In this document: piece by piece, positions 1 to 9,406 of the stretch
How positions within the stretch are numbered: position 1 is the stretch's first letter
How the letters are laid out: each line of letters starts with the position of its first letter
Origin: UBA11612 sp963662375
GTDB lineage: Bacteria; Pseudomonadota; Alphaproteobacteria; Rhodospirillales; Rhodospirillaceae
Length of the DNA: 64,000 nucleotides
Assembly (NCBI GenBank): GCA_963662375.2
Contig: CAXXRP010000005.1
Coordinates: 434,001 to 498,000, forward strand
Direction: 5' to 3'
Notes under the pieces: generated by a model
What the model saw: only the letters and a program-made list of their open reading frames with translations
What the model was told of the DNA's origin: nothing
Database searches by the model: none
Program-made: the position numbers and the translations under genes

Positions 1-568
1 ACCAGTGCACAGCGATGGCTGCGGGCAATATTCCAGCTAGAACCCGCAGCATTTGAGCACGGGCATGTGCGGTGCTCTCGCTGCCCTGCGTTATCACGTT
101 CGCCGAAGTCACCATTGCCAAAGCTTCCTTGAGTTGCTCGCGCAGCGCGGCCTCGATTCCCTCAGGCCCTGCGGGGATCAATATCAAAACAGTTATCAAC
201 GCCACCGCTGCGCCTACGACCAACCAACACACCACGCGGCCTATAGCCGCGCCTGAAATGGCGATGCCTTCTTCACCTGGCTCCGCAGATCCACGCAGTC
301 GGGACAAAATCGCGACCGGCACCGCGTCCATAAAGAGGTAGACCGATGCCAGCGCGATAGAGCCCGTAAGCACCATGATCGTTACCGCTCCGCTCACAAC
401 CGCCACCGGTAAAAAGGCAACTCCAAGACCCAACACCGCCATGGCTAGAGGCAGTGGCGATAACATTGCGCCCAGCATCACGCCAAACAGGGATTGGCGC
501 ATGGCGGCCACCAGCAAGACCGCTCCGAGAGCTCCTGCGACAACCGCAATCGCGCTGGGGCGCGTCAC
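1..568 (-). CDS. DUF2232 family membrane protein (partial, runs off the window)
   Basis: A GTG start at 568 follows a G-rich ribosome site and opens a frame that stays open to the window edge (189 codons). The translation is strongly hydrophobic with several membrane segments, and it contains short polar loops such as RLRGSAEPGEEG. It lies directly downstream of rpsR, the position where alphaproteobacteria carry the DUF2232 (YybS-like) membrane protein between rpsR and rplI. The family has no settled function. The call rests on hydrophobicity and gene order. The C-terminus is outside the window. Confidence 0.75.
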   Translation of the reverse strand, partial: MTRPSAIAVVAGALGAVLLVAAMRQSLFGVMLGAMLSPLPLAMAVLGLGVAFLPVAVVSGAVTIMVLTGSIALASVYLFMDAVPVAILSRLRGSAEPGEEGIAISGAAIGRVVCWLVVGAAVALITVLILIPAGPEGIEAALREQLKEALAMVTSANVITQGSESTAHARAQMLRVLAGILPAAIAVHW

Positions 569-631
569 CGTTCACCCCCCGGCCTAACACCGCAGGAGCG
601 GGAGTGCCCGTCTCTGCTGCGTACCGCCATA

Positions 632-874
632 TCAAGTCGCGACGATATATGGCAACAGCGCCAGGAAGCGCGCCCTCTTAATCGCCCGCGCCAGCTCGCG
701 TTGTTTTTTGGTGGACACAGCGGTGATGCGGCTGGGAATGATTTTGCCTCGTTCGGAAATGTACCGCAGTAACAGCTTAGCGTCCTTATAATCGATTTTG
801 GGCGCGTTGACGCCAGTGAAGGGGCACGTCTTGCGCCGGCGGAAAAAGGGTTTACGTCCTGCTGGCGGCATCAC
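632..874 (-). CDS. rpsR: 30S ribosomal protein S18
   Basis: An 80-residue basic protein with the S18 signature: the CPF segment followed by IDYKD, the central RYISERGKIIPSR and the helix around TKKQRELARAIKRARFLA. S18 binds S6 and the platform of the small subunit. Its first ATG overlaps the rpsF stop by 4 bases (ATGA), so the two are probably translationally coupled. Two methionines start the frame and the second may be used. Confidence 0.97.
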   Translation of the reverse strand: MMPPAGRKPFFRRRKTCPFTGVNAPKIDYKDAKLLLRYISERGKIIPSRITAVSTKKQRELARAIKRARFLALLPYIVAT

Positions 875-1350
875 TCGTCTCCCTTTACCGAGGTCGGTTT
901 CCCGTCCTCCGATGGCCGTGGCCGACGGCCCGAACTGAAACGCTCCCCATCGCGCCCACGATCACCGTCATCGCGTCCGCCGCGGCGTGCTGAGCCGACA
1001 AAGCCGCCGCGCTCGCTGCCGAGCCGGTCCTTGTGCTGCAATATTGCCGATGGGCCCTCTTCATGGATGTCGACCCGGATGGTCAGATAGCGCAACACAT
1101 TTTCGTTGATTCGCATGCGGCGCTCGTACTCATTAATGGTGGCAGCCGGCGCGTCAATGTTGAAGAGAACGTAGTGGCCTTTGCGGTTTTTTTTGATGCG
1201 ATAAGTCAGGGACCTGAGGCCCCAGTTTTCGCGTTTAGCGACCTTGCCGCCGCCTTCGCTGATGATGTTGGTGAGTTCGTCGGCCAGCGCATCTACCTGC
1301 GTAGTGGCGAGATCCTGACGGGCGATCACCACGCTTTCGTATAAGGGCAT
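871..1350 (-). CDS. rpsF: 30S ribosomal protein S6
   Basis: A 159-residue protein beginning MPLYESVVIARQDL, with the S6 ferredoxin-like fold region up to about residue 100 (YRIKKNRKGHYVLFNIDAP, then the YLTIRVD strand). After this comes a C-terminal tail rich in Arg, Gly, Asp and Ser, as often seen in alphaproteobacterial S6. It pairs with S18 in the 30S platform and heads the rpsF-rpsR-DUF2232 operon. Confidence 0.97.
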   Translation of the reverse strand: MPLYESVVIARQDLATTQVDALADELTNIISEGGGKVAKRENWGLRSLTYRIKKNRKGHYVLFNIDAPAATINEYERRMRINENVLRYLTIRVDIHEEGPSAILQHKDRLGSERGGFVGSARRGGRDDGDRGRDGERFSSGRRPRPSEDGKPTSVKGDE

Positions 1351-1700
1351 GGATCAAGCACTCCTTTTGGCTTGTCTCGTCCTGGTCCATCACCGCCCAT
1401 CGGTGTTGGCAGGCATAGCTAGCCCCAAAAAGGGCCAGCAAGGAGCTATGTGAAGGCGCGGAATATACACTTTCTTTCAAGGGGGACAAGGGTTTGCGCG
1501 GAGTTCCTGGTGCACAGGCGATTAGTCCCTAAAGACCAAGGAGACATTATAATTATTGTTTGTTTATAATATGTTACAATTACCCTGGGCGACCGTTCAA
1601 CCGCATAGTATCGGGGGACGCGCGGGAGCTTTCTTGACAGCCGTGTGCGGCTCGGGCAGGCCTGCGCCGAAGGATAAGATAAAGATTCAGGGGAGACGTC
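1351..1700. promoter_or_regulatory. Divergent intergenic region between rpsF and fabD
   Basis: These 350 bases separate two divergent operons and hold no gene. An AT-rich patch at about 1545-1580, with overlapping TATAAT-like hexamers on both strands, is the likely promoter zone for both sides. A good GGGGAG ribosome site lies at about 1691, just before the fabD start. No precise -35/-10 pair with normal spacing could be assigned by eye. Confidence 0.4.
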
Positions 1701-2645
1701 ATGAGCTGGGCGTACATATTTCCGGGGCAAGGGTCGCAGGCCGTAGGCATGGGTAAGGATTTGGCCGGCGCATTTGCCGAAGCACGTGAAATATTCAGCG
1801 AGGTTGACGAGGCACTGAAGCAAAATTTGTCGGGGCTGATGTTCGAGGGCCCGGCGGAAGATCTAACCCTGACAGAAAACGCACAGCCTGCCCTTATGGC
1901 TGTCAGCATGGCCGTGATTAAGATCTTGGGAGTCCAAGGAAAGATTTCCATCCGAAACACGGCGCGCTATGTGGCCGGCCACTCGCTCGGCGAATACTCG
2001 GCATTGGCTGCGACGGGCTCCCTTGCGTTGTTTGATGCTGCGCGCCTTCTCAAATCGCGGGGCCAGGCGATGCAGAAGGCCGTGCCGGTAGGTGAAGGTG
2101 CGATGGCAGCGCTAATCGGTTTGGATGTCGATCAAAGTCTGGAAATCGCAGGCACCGCCTCGGATGACGGGCAGGTTTGTGCCGTGGCGAACGACAACGC
2201 GCCTGGTCAGGTCGTCGTCTCGGGCCACCGTGCCGCTGTCGAACGCGCGATCGACTTGGCGAAGGGCAAGGGCGCCAAGCGAGCTATGCTGTTGCCTGTT
2301 AGCGCCCCCTTTCACTGTTCGCTCATGAAGCCCGCGGCGTCGGTCATGGCGAATGCTTTGACGGCGGTCGACGTCAAATCGCCGGCGGTGCCGGTCATCG
2401 CAAACGTGACGGCGTCTTCAGTCATCCATCCCGATGAAATCCGCCGCCTGCTGGTTGAACAAGTGACGGTGATGGTTCGCTGGCGCGAGAGCGTGACCCT
2501 TATGACGGATGCCGGCGTTAACACGCTTATCGAAGTTGGCGCTGGTAAAGTTTTGACGGGTCTAGCCAAGCGCATTAACGGTGACTTGACCGCAATCAGT
2601 CTGCAGACCCCGGAAGATATCGAGAATTTTCTCAAACGTGACTGA
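1701..2645 (+). CDS. fabD: Malonyl-CoA:ACP transacylase
   Basis: A 314-residue cytoplasmic enzyme that moves malonyl from CoA to acyl carrier protein for fatty-acid synthesis. It opens with the family's YIFPGQGSQ and carries the nucleophile elbow GHSLG at residues 93-97 (Ser95). The later segment PVSAPFHCSLM supplies the catalytic His, and the end shows the usual EVGAGKVLTGL. Length is normal. It is first of fabD-fabG-acpP-fabF, the standard type II cluster. Confidence 0.97.
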   Translation: MSWAYIFPGQGSQAVGMGKDLAGAFAEAREIFSEVDEALKQNLSGLMFEGPAEDLTLTENAQPALMAVSMAVIKILGVQGKISIRNTARYVAGHSLGEYSALAATGSLALFDAARLLKSRGQAMQKAVPVGEGAMAALIGLDVDQSLEIAGTASDDGQVCAVANDNAPGQVVVSGHRAAVERAIDLAKGKGAKRAMLLPVSAPFHCSLMKPAASVMANALTAVDVKSPAVPVIANVTASSVIHPDEIRRLLVEQVTVMVRWRESVTLMTDAGVNTLIEVGAGKVLTGLAKRINGDLTAISLQTPEDIENFLKRD

Positions 2646-2687
2646 TCCACGCAATCACTCTTACGGGCACTCTAACGGGAGATTTTT

Positions 2688-3428
2688 ATGTTCGACTTAT
2701 CCGGCAAGTGCGCACTTGTGACTGGAGCGAGCGGCGGCATCGGGTCCGCCATCGCCCGGTCGCTTCATGCTCAAGGCGCTACGGTCTGTTTGCATGGAAC
2801 GCGGCGTGACGCCCTGGACGCCCTGGCGGCAGAGCTTAAAGACCGTGCACACGTCATTGTCGCGAACCTCGCGGAAAGCGATGGCGCAGTCGAAAAGATC
2901 GTGCCTGATGCGGAAGCGGCTATGGGTTCGATAGACATTTTGGTCAACAACGCAGGTATCACCCGCGATAGGCTCACACTTCGCATGAAGGACGAGGATT
3001 TTTGGCAAGTCATCAACGTGAATCTCGCCGTAGCCTTCCGCCTTTGCCGAGGTGCCGTCAGGGGAATGCTTAAGCGGCGCAGCGGACGCATCATTAACAT
3101 TTCTTCGGTGGTTGGATTTACCGGCAACCCGGGGCAAGTTAACTACGTTGTCTCCAAAGCGGGCCTGATCGGTCTAACGAAGTCGCTCGCGCTTGAAGTA
3201 GCAAACCGTGGGATTACCATAAACGCGGTCGCACCCGGCCTAATTACGAGCGCAATTACCGACAAGCTTTCCGATGACCAGAAAGCCAAGTACTTGGCTG
3301 GAATTCCTGTTGGTCGTATCGGGGACGGTGCCGATGTGGCCAGCGCGGTGGCCTATCTTGCCAGCGCGGAAGCCAGCTACGTGACCGGCCAAACGCTTCA
3401 CGTCAACGGTGGTATGGCTATGATTTAA
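2688..3428 (+). CDS. fabG: 3-oxoacyl-ACP reductase
   Basis: A 246-residue short-chain dehydrogenase that reduces 3-oxoacyl-ACP with NADPH. The Rossmann motif TGASGGIG is near the N-terminus, followed by NNAG and the catalytic set with SS and YVVSK. The ending, with GQTLHVNGGMAM, is typical of FabG. It starts 42 bases after fabD. All key residues are present. Confidence 0.97.
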   Translation: MFDLSGKCALVTGASGGIGSAIARSLHAQGATVCLHGTRRDALDALAAELKDRAHVIVANLAESDGAVEKIVPDAEAAMGSIDILVNNAGITRDRLTLRMKDEDFWQVINVNLAVAFRLCRGAVRGMLKRRSGRIINISSVVGFTGNPGQVNYVVSKAGLIGLTKSLALEVANRGITINAVAPGLITSAITDKLSDDQKAKYLAGIPVGRIGDGADVASAVAYLASAEASYVTGQTLHVNGGMAMI

Positions 3429-3601
3429 GGGCTTTGGCCGCTCCCGGTCTGTGGCCTAGCCAAGAAAAATGTTATATGCTACTGACACTTCGCCTGGGAG
3501 CAGCGCCGGGATTTCGAAGGCCGCCGCCTTCCGGAGTTTCGTGAAGTTGCGGGCTGTTGACACCATCATAACCAATGAAAAATTGCTTGAGGTAAAGACG
3601 A

Positions 3602-3841
3602 ATGAGTGATGTCGCTGACCGTGTAAAAAAGATCGTGGTGGAGCATCTCGGTGTTGAAGAGTCTAAGGTGACCGACAATGCCAGCTTTATAGACGATTTA
3701 GGTGCCGACAGCTTGGATACCGTTGAGCTCGTCATGGCCTTCGAGGAAGAATTCAGCATCGAGATCCCGGATGACGTGGCGGAAAAAATTCTGACCGTCC
3801 AAGATGCAATTTCCTTTGTTCAGGCGAACGCCAGCAAGTAA
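3602..3841 (+). CDS. acpP: Acyl carrier protein
   Basis: A 79-residue acidic protein, MSDVADRVKKIVVEHLGV and so on, with the phosphopantetheine site DSLD in which Ser37 is modified. It carries growing acyl chains for the neighbouring fab enzymes. The 173 bases between fabG and acpP hold AT-rich hexamers near 3470 that could form a separate acpP promoter, which is common because ACP is needed in large amounts. Confidence 0.98.
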   Translation: MSDVADRVKKIVVEHLGVEESKVTDNASFIDDLGADSLDTVELVMAFEEEFSIEIPDDVAEKILTVQDAISFVQANASK

Positions 3842-3984
3842 TTTACGGGGCGGGCCGAGCAAGGTAACGGCAGGCCGTTTGAACCAGTTTGGAGCAATGG
3901 GGCCTTGGGTAATTACCGGGTCCCATAGCCGTCTTTTGGTTGCGGTAGCTGAACGTTCTCACTGTAAACGGAAGCTGGTCCGCC

Positions 3985-5262
3985 ATGGCCTTTGATTCGA
4001 CCAAGCGTATCGTCGTAACGGGTATCGGCCTCGTCACACCACTTGGCTCCGGGGCCGAAGGCAATTGGGCCGCGCTGACGGCTGGAAAATCTGGGATCGG
4101 CCCGATTACAAAATTTAGAGTGGATGATCTACCTTGCCGGGTCGGCGGCGCTGTACCAACAGCAGACGACCATCCCAATAAATTTTCCATCGACAATATT
4201 GTTGCTCCTAAAGAGCGACGCCGGATGGACGACTTCGTCGTCTACGCCATGGGCGCTGCGGAAGAGGCTATCAAGGATTCTGGATGGGCGCCCCTTAGAG
4301 ACGAAGATCGCGCACGTACAGGTGTTATGATCGGGTCGGGTATTGGCGGTCTCGAAACCATTGATGACACCGCCAAAACCCTCGACAAAGAAGGTCCGAG
4401 GCGGGTGTCTCCATTTTTTATTCCTGCGAGCTTGATCAATCTTGCTTCGGGTCAGGTTTCAATCCGTCACGGCTTTAGAGGTCCGAACCACGCTCCGGTG
4501 ACGGCTTGCGCTACGGGCGCCCATGCTATCGGTGATGCGGCCCGCTTCATCAAATATGGTGACGCCGATGTGATGGTTGCGGGCGGAGCGGAGGCAGCGA
4601 TGTGTCGTCTTGGCATCGCCGGCTTCGCGGCTATGAAAGCCCTGTCAACCGGTTATAACGATATGCCGCAGATGGCATCTCGGCCTTGGGACAAAGGGCG
4701 CGACGGTTTCGTTATGGGCGAGGGGTCAGGCGTCTTGGTGCTCGAAGACTATGAACATGCGAAGGCGCGCGGCGCCAAGATTTACGCAGAAATTCTTGGG
4801 TACGGGCTTTCCGGAGACGCGTATCACCTGACGGCGCCGGCGGAAGATGGGTCGGGCGGCTTTCGAGCCATGAGCGCCGCGTTGCGGGACGCCAGTCTAA
4901 ATCCCGACCAAATCGATTACGTTAATGCCCATGGCACGTCTACGCCCAAGGGCGATCAGATTGAATTGGCCGCGGTAAAGCGGCTGTTTGGCGATCATGC
5001 GTATCAACTGTCCATGTCGTCGACGAAATCGGCAATCGGGCACCTACTGGGCGCTGCTGGCGCAGTCGAGGCGATTTATTCGCTTCTTGCACTGAAAAAC
5101 CAGTTTGTGCCGCCGACCCTGAATCTCGATGACCCTTCTGATGGTTGCGATATCGACCTTGTGCCGCACAAGGCCAAGGAGCGTAAATTGCGCTACGTCA
5201 TGTCTAACTCCTTCGGTTTTGGCGGAACGAATGCGGCGCTCGTTATCGGCCCCGCGCCGTAG
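3985..5262 (+). CDS. fabF: Beta-ketoacyl-ACP synthase II
   Basis: A 425-residue condensing enzyme that elongates acyl-ACP with malonyl-ACP. The nucleophile Cys lies in VTACATGAHAIG. The two His residues lie in NAHGTSTPKGD and SAIGHLLGAAG, and the C-terminal NSFGFGGTNAAL loop is intact. It ends with TAG, showing that amber works as a normal stop in this genome. It is the fourth gene of the fab cluster. Confidence 0.97.
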   Translation: MAFDSTKRIVVTGIGLVTPLGSGAEGNWAALTAGKSGIGPITKFRVDDLPCRVGGAVPTADDHPNKFSIDNIVAPKERRRMDDFVVYAMGAAEEAIKDSGWAPLRDEDRARTGVMIGSGIGGLETIDDTAKTLDKEGPRRVSPFFIPASLINLASGQVSIRHGFRGPNHAPVTACATGAHAIGDAARFIKYGDADVMVAGGAEAAMCRLGIAGFAAMKALSTGYNDMPQMASRPWDKGRDGFVMGEGSGVLVLEDYEHAKARGAKIYAEILGYGLSGDAYHLTAPAEDGSGGFRAMSAALRDASLNPDQIDYVNAHGTSTPKGDQIELAAVKRLFGDHAYQLSMSSTKSAIGHLLGAAGAVEAIYSLLALKNQFVPPTLNLDDPSDGCDIDLVPHKAKERKLRYVMSNSFGFGGTNAALVIGPAP

Positions 5263-5288
5263 TCCTTGCAGCCGCTCACCGCAGCTCT

Positions 5289-6290
5289 ATGGTCCGCGCT
5301 CGCTTTATCCTCGCCGCCCTTGCGTTTCTTCTCGTTTCTATAGTTGGCGCCGGAACTTCTTATCTTTGGTTCGCGGGCGCTGTGGCGGCGCCGGGTCCAT
5401 TGCAGGCGCCGGCAAGCGTGATCATTCCGCCCGGCGAAGGCCTGTCGGTTATCGCTAATCGCTTGGTTGCCGCCAAGGTCATTGGCCGGGCTTGGCTCTT
5501 TGAACTGGAAGCTCGGCGGGTATTGCAGACGCGTGCGCTAAAGCCCGGCGAATACCAGTTCGATCCCGGCATTAGTACCGCGGACGCTCTCAAAAAAATC
5601 GTGGGCAGGGATGTTGTTGTCCATTTCGTGACCCTTCCCGAGGGCATTGCGACGGCGGACATTTTGCGCGCTCTAAATACGGAAGAGGCTCTTTCAGGTG
5701 AGATAACGATCACCATCGAGGATGGCGATCTTTTGCCCGAGACCTATAGCTATGAGCGGGGTGATACGCGCGCCGATCTCATTGAGCGCATGCACACGGC
5801 CCGCGACGAGACTCTAGAACGGCTTTGGGCCGCACGCCCGCTGGACCTACCCTTCGCCTCACCCGAAGAGGCCGTGATTCTGGCATCTATCGTGGAGAAA
5901 GAAACGGGCGTTGATTCAGAACGCCGCCGTGTCGCTGCGGTCTTCGTAAACCGCCTTAGACGGGGCATGAGACTCCAGTCCGATCCCACCGTTATTTATG
6001 GCTTGGCGCCAGAAAGTGGAAATCTCGGACGGCCTTTGACTCGGACGGATTTGGCACAACCAACACCCTACAATACCTATGTGATCGACGGATTGCCGCC
6101 CGGTCCCATTTGTCATCCGGGACGCGAGGCTATTGCGGCGGTGTTGAACCCATTTGTATCGCAGGAACTCTATTTTGTCGCCGATGGGACGGGCGGCCAT
6201 GTATTCGCAAGAACACTGCGCGAGCATAATCAAAACGTAAATAAATGGCGGCGCATCCAACGGGAGCAACGGGCCCGTCATCCCGATTAG
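5289..6290 (+). CDS. mltG: Endolytic murein transglycosylase MltG
   Basis: A 333-residue inner-membrane protein with one N-terminal membrane segment (about residues 5-27) and a YceG-like periplasmic domain. The catalytic glutamate lies in ILASIVEKETG. It is followed by the family motifs RLQSDPTVIYG and YNTYVIDGLPPGPICHPG. The enzyme cleaves nascent peptidoglycan and limits glycan length. It starts 26 bases after fabF, the usual alphaproteobacterial neighbour. Confidence 0.95.
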   Translation: MVRARFILAALAFLLVSIVGAGTSYLWFAGAVAAPGPLQAPASVIIPPGEGLSVIANRLVAAKVIGRAWLFELEARRVLQTRALKPGEYQFDPGISTADALKKIVGRDVVVHFVTLPEGIATADILRALNTEEALSGEITITIEDGDLLPETYSYERGDTRADLIERMHTARDETLERLWAARPLDLPFASPEEAVILASIVEKETGVDSERRRVAAVFVNRLRRGMRLQSDPTVIYGLAPESGNLGRPLTRTDLAQPTPYNTYVIDGLPPGPICHPGREAIAAVLNPFVSQELYFVADGTGGHVFARTLREHNQNVNKWRRIQREQRARHPD

Positions 6291-6358
6291 TGATGCAAAC
6301 CTGCCGGCCTCTGATATAAAATCCGTCCGAGACATCCCGATAGGAACATTTTTATCAG

Positions 6359-7084
6359 ATGCTCGATTTTTTTATGGACCCGAATCTCTGGGCGGCGCTG
6401 TTTACGCTAACAGTTCTTGAGATCGTTCTCGGTATCGACAATCTCATCTTCCTTGCCATTGTTTCCAGCCGCCTACCGGATCAGCAGCAGCCATCAGCTC
6501 GCCGTTTCGGGCTTTTCATGGCCATGTTTATGCGCATCGCGCTGTTGTCCATGCTCACGTGGATCGCCGCTCTGACGACGCCCCTCGTGACGATAGCTGG
6601 GTTTGACGTGAGTTGGCGAGATATGGTTCTCGGTGTGGGCGGGCTGTATCTTGTTTACAAAGGTGTGATGGAAATTCACGAATTTGTCGAGGGTGAGGGT
6701 GAAGCCGCGGTCAAAGCGCGCGCATCGTATTTCACGGTTATTATCCAGATCATGGTGCTCGACCTCGTGTTTTCCTTGGATTCTATTGTTACCGCTGTCG
6801 GTATGACAGATAATCTTCCGGTAATGATTGCCGCGATCGTTATCGCAATTTTTGTCATGATGTTCGCTGCCGATGGCGTGTCCGGATTTATCAACCGTCA
6901 TCCCACGGTTAAAATGCTGGCGCTGGCGTTTCTCATTCTTGTTGGAACAGCTCTAATCGCAGATGCGGCGCACTTTCATATACCTCGTGCTTATTTGTAC
7001 TTCGCCATTGCGTTCTCGATCGGCGTGGAAGCTCTTAATATATGGGCGCGCCACAAGGAAAATAATCGGCAAAACACCGACTAA
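6359..7084 (+). CDS. TerC/YkoY family integral membrane protein
   Basis: A 241-residue protein with about seven membrane segments and the two acidic TerC motifs EIVLGIDNLIFLA and DLVFSLDSIVTAVG. TerC proteins are linked to tellurium resistance and, in better studied members, to manganese export or metal loading of secreted enzymes; substrate here is unknown. Its TAA stop overlaps the stop of a KaiB-like relic on the other strand. Confidence 0.9.
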   Translation: MLDFFMDPNLWAALFTLTVLEIVLGIDNLIFLAIVSSRLPDQQQPSARRFGLFMAMFMRIALLSMLTWIAALTTPLVTIAGFDVSWRDMVLGVGGLYLVYKGVMEIHEFVEGEGEAAVKARASYFTVIIQIMVLDLVFSLDSIVTAVGMTDNLPVMIAAIVIAIFVMMFAADGVSGFINRHPTVKMLALAFLILVGTALIADAAHFHIPRAYLYFAIAFSIGVEALNIWARHKENNRQNTD

Positions 7085-7236
7085 TCATCACCGTCGGTCA
7101 AGGTCAGCTGTAGACCAACGATGAGCATTTCCTTCGAGGATAGATTGCCGAACACCCGCTGCACGGGCTGTGGTCTGACGCGAAAAATAGTAGGAGTCGC
7201 GTAAACGTCATCGTTCAACCGCAGGATTTCTCGTGG
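7081..7236 (-). pseudogene. KaiB-like protein, C-terminal fragment
   Basis: Read on the minus strand, this stretch encodes REILRLNDDVYATPTIF and then PVQRVFGNLSSKEMLIVGL before a TAG stop at 7083-7081. The pattern (a 'DD.yATPT' strand, 'vrRvfGnLS' and 'L.GL') is that of the C-terminal half of KaiB/thioredoxin-fold circadian proteins. The N-terminal half is missing; upstream sequence is replaced by an EAL-domain relic on the opposite strand. No start codon can be assigned. Identification is by eye. Confidence 0.6.
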
Positions 7237-7241
7237 AGGCC

Positions 7242-7545
7242 GTGGACATCAAAATGACCGAAACAGTTGCAATAGAGCGTAGTGCGAGAGTGCAAAAAAT
7301 GTAGATCAACTGACATTGGCTGGCGTGTCCATATCCCTGGACGATTTTGGCACAAGGTACTCGTCACTATCCAACCTGCAGGCTTTCCCAGTGAACCGCC
7401 TTAACGTTGACGCGTCATTTGTCATGGGAATAGGTAAGAATCGCGATGATGAGAGAATCGTCGAAGCGGTCATTAGCCTGGGCCACAATATGGGCCTTGC
7501 GATTGTCGCTGAGGGCGTGGAAACACAAGAGCAACTCCAATTTTC
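7242..7545 (+). pseudogene. EAL-domain phosphodiesterase remnant
   Basis: An N-terminal piece encodes DIKMTETVAIERSARV (the EAL 'leiTEsv' helix) and stops at a TAG. In another frame from about 7313 follow GVSISLDDFGTRYSSLSNL, FPVNRLNVDASFV and GLAIVAEGVETQEQL, the classic C-terminal motifs of cyclic-di-GMP phosphodiesterases. The EAL motif itself, the N-terminal half and the domain end are missing, and the frame is broken, so it cannot be functional. After 7545 similarity stops and I cannot identify the next 150 bases. Confidence 0.8.
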
Positions 7546-7782
7546 AGAGAGTGCGGTTCCGACGAAAATCAGGGACACTGGATTTCCAAACCTCTTCCAC
7601 CAACTGAATTTCGGCAATTTGTCGGTACGTTTCACGGACTTCCTGTTTAGGTATTCGAGCCGTGCTCTGGCCAGTTTGGCTGTATAACCTCGCCGCGGCA
7701 TTCAGGTAGTCGCTGTTCCCCGCCTATGCAACGCTGCCTGTGGCCGATATAAGTGGCGGGTTACGCCGGCTAGGGACCTGAT

Positions 7783-8703
7783 ATGCCGATTATCGTTACG
7801 AGTATGACGGGTTTTGCCCGTGCCGGGGGGCGCTCAGAAATTCCCATACCCATTTCGTGGACTTGGGAAGCAAAGAGCGTCAATAGTAAGGGGTTAGACA
7901 TACGGGTGAGATTGCCGCACGGGTTCGATGCGCTAGAAGTTTCAGTGCGTTCGGCGGCGACACGAGTGTTCACACGCGGTGCGCTAACCCTGGCGCTGAG
8001 TGTGTCCAGCGATTCCGAAGACGAGGGGGCGGGGATTAACGAAACTGCCTTGGATGCCCTGATCCAGATCGCCTTACAAAAAGCCGAGCAACTGGGCCCT
8101 AAAATGATTGGGGTAACGATTGCTCCCGCTCGACTAGACGGCCTCATCGCCATGGCGCAGGGGCGAGGACAGACCGGTGTCCTAGACCCTGAGGTTGCCG
8201 CTGGCCGGGACAGCGTTCTTATGGCCGGGCTTGACGAGGCGCTTGAAGTTCTTGCTTTGGTGCGGCGTCAGGAGGGCAAAGAACTGGCAGGGGCCGTGTC
8301 CAGTCACCTCGATGCGATTGCTCGTCTATGCGACGAAGGAGGGCAGCTGGCGGCGCTGCAACCCGAAGCTCTTAAGGCGAGGCTCTTAGACCAGGTTCGC
8401 GAGCTTATGAGCGCTAGTCCGCCGCTTTCCGAGGAAAAACTCGCACAGGAAGCCGCGCTGCTCGCTGTGAAATATGATATTCGCGAGGAGTTGGATAGAC
8501 TGTCAGCTCACATTGCTCAAGCGCGCGAGTTACTAACAATTGGCGAACCGTGCGGTCGACGGCTCGATTTTCTATGCCAAGAATTCAATCGAGAGGCCAA
8601 TACTCTATGTTCAAAATCGCCGGATACAGTGCTCACCCGGATCGGCCTTGATCTTAAATCCTCGATTGATCAGCTTCGCGAACAAATTCAAAATATAGAA
8701 TAA
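7783..8703 (+). CDS. YicC family endoribonuclease-like protein
   Basis: A 306-residue protein with the YicC hallmark SMTGFARA near the N-terminus and the C-terminal DUF1732 region: GRRLDFLCQEFNREANTLC and then SSIDQLREQIQNIE. YicC homologues act on small RNAs in enterobacteria. It stands directly before gmk, the usual arrangement in proteobacteria. The start at 7783 is favoured because the family begins just before the SMTGFA motif. Confidence 0.93.
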   Translation: MPIIVTSMTGFARAGGRSEIPIPISWTWEAKSVNSKGLDIRVRLPHGFDALEVSVRSAATRVFTRGALTLALSVSSDSEDEGAGINETALDALIQIALQKAEQLGPKMIGVTIAPARLDGLIAMAQGRGQTGVLDPEVAAGRDSVLMAGLDEALEVLALVRRQEGKELAGAVSSHLDAIARLCDEGGQLAALQPEALKARLLDQVRELMSASPPLSEEKLAQEAALLAVKYDIREELDRLSAHIAQARELLTIGEPCGRRLDFLCQEFNREANTLCSKSPDTVLTRIGLDLKSSIDQLREQIQNIE

Positions 8704-8762
8704 TACGGGGACGTTTGTGCGGTGACCCACGACATCGCGACAGCAGGGGAAGTCAATAGCTT

Positions 8763-9401
8763 ATGACCCAGCCGCAAATCACACGCCGCGGTCTCATGGT
8801 CGTGCTCTCCTCACCCTCGGGTGCTGGCAAGACAAGCATCTCGCGTGCGTTCCTGAAGGCTCAGGCGGATGTGGTCATGTCTATTTCTACCACAACCCGC
8901 GCCCCTCGCCCTGGCGAAGAAAATGGGAAAGACTACTACTTCGTAACCGAAAGTGAATTTCATGACATGGTCAAGTCGGGCGACTTCCTGGAACATGCGC
9001 GCGTATTTGGCAACTATTATGGTACACCGCGCTCCCACGTCGAAGGGGAGCTGAACGCCGGTCGGATCGTTCTTTTCGATATTGATTGGCAGGGCACGCA
9101 ACAACTTAAATCAAACGCCCGCGACGATCTGGTCAGCATCTTTATTCTTCCGCCGACACTGGCAGAATTAGAGCGGCGGCTAAAAGACCGCGGACAGGAC
9201 TCTGATGATGTTGTTCAAAATCGAATGGACCGTGCAGCGGACGAGATGAGTCACTGGCCCGAGTATGACTACGTCATTGTCAACCACGATGTGGACGAGA
9301 GTATTGCACAAACAATGGCTATTTTAACCGCGGAGCGGCTGCGGTGCTATCGACAAAAGGGCTTAGCCGCATTCGTAAACGCTATGCGAGGAGTCACGTA
9401 A
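8763..9401 (+). CDS. gmk: Guanylate kinase
   Basis: A 212-residue enzyme that phosphorylates GMP to GDP. The P-loop SSPSGAGKTS lies near residues 16-25. The GMP-binding segment STTTRAPRPGE and the ENGKDYYFV stretch follow, and then FDIDWQGTQQL. It follows yicC by 59 bases and converges with rsmA, with only 5 bases between the stops. Confidence 0.97.
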   Translation: MTQPQITRRGLMVVLSSPSGAGKTSISRAFLKAQADVVMSISTTTRAPRPGEENGKDYYFVTESEFHDMVKSGDFLEHARVFGNYYGTPRSHVEGELNAGRIVLFDIDWQGTQQLKSNARDDLVSIFILPPTLAELERRLKDRGQDSDDVVQNRMDRAADEMSHWPEYDYVIVNHDVDESIAQTMAILTAERLRCYRQKGLAAFVNAMRGVT

Positions 9402-9406
9402 TTCCC

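Noticed and set aside
273..635. Minus-strand open frame of 120 codons
   Set aside because: It lies in a different frame from the DUF2232 membrane protein, has low-complexity Arg/Gly composition, and the GTG-started hydrophobic frame fits gene order far better.
7306..7701. Minus-strand open frame of 131 codons over the EAL relic
   Set aside because: Its first half is antisense to well-conserved EAL motifs. The part over 7545-7690 could be an IS relic, but I cannot identify it.
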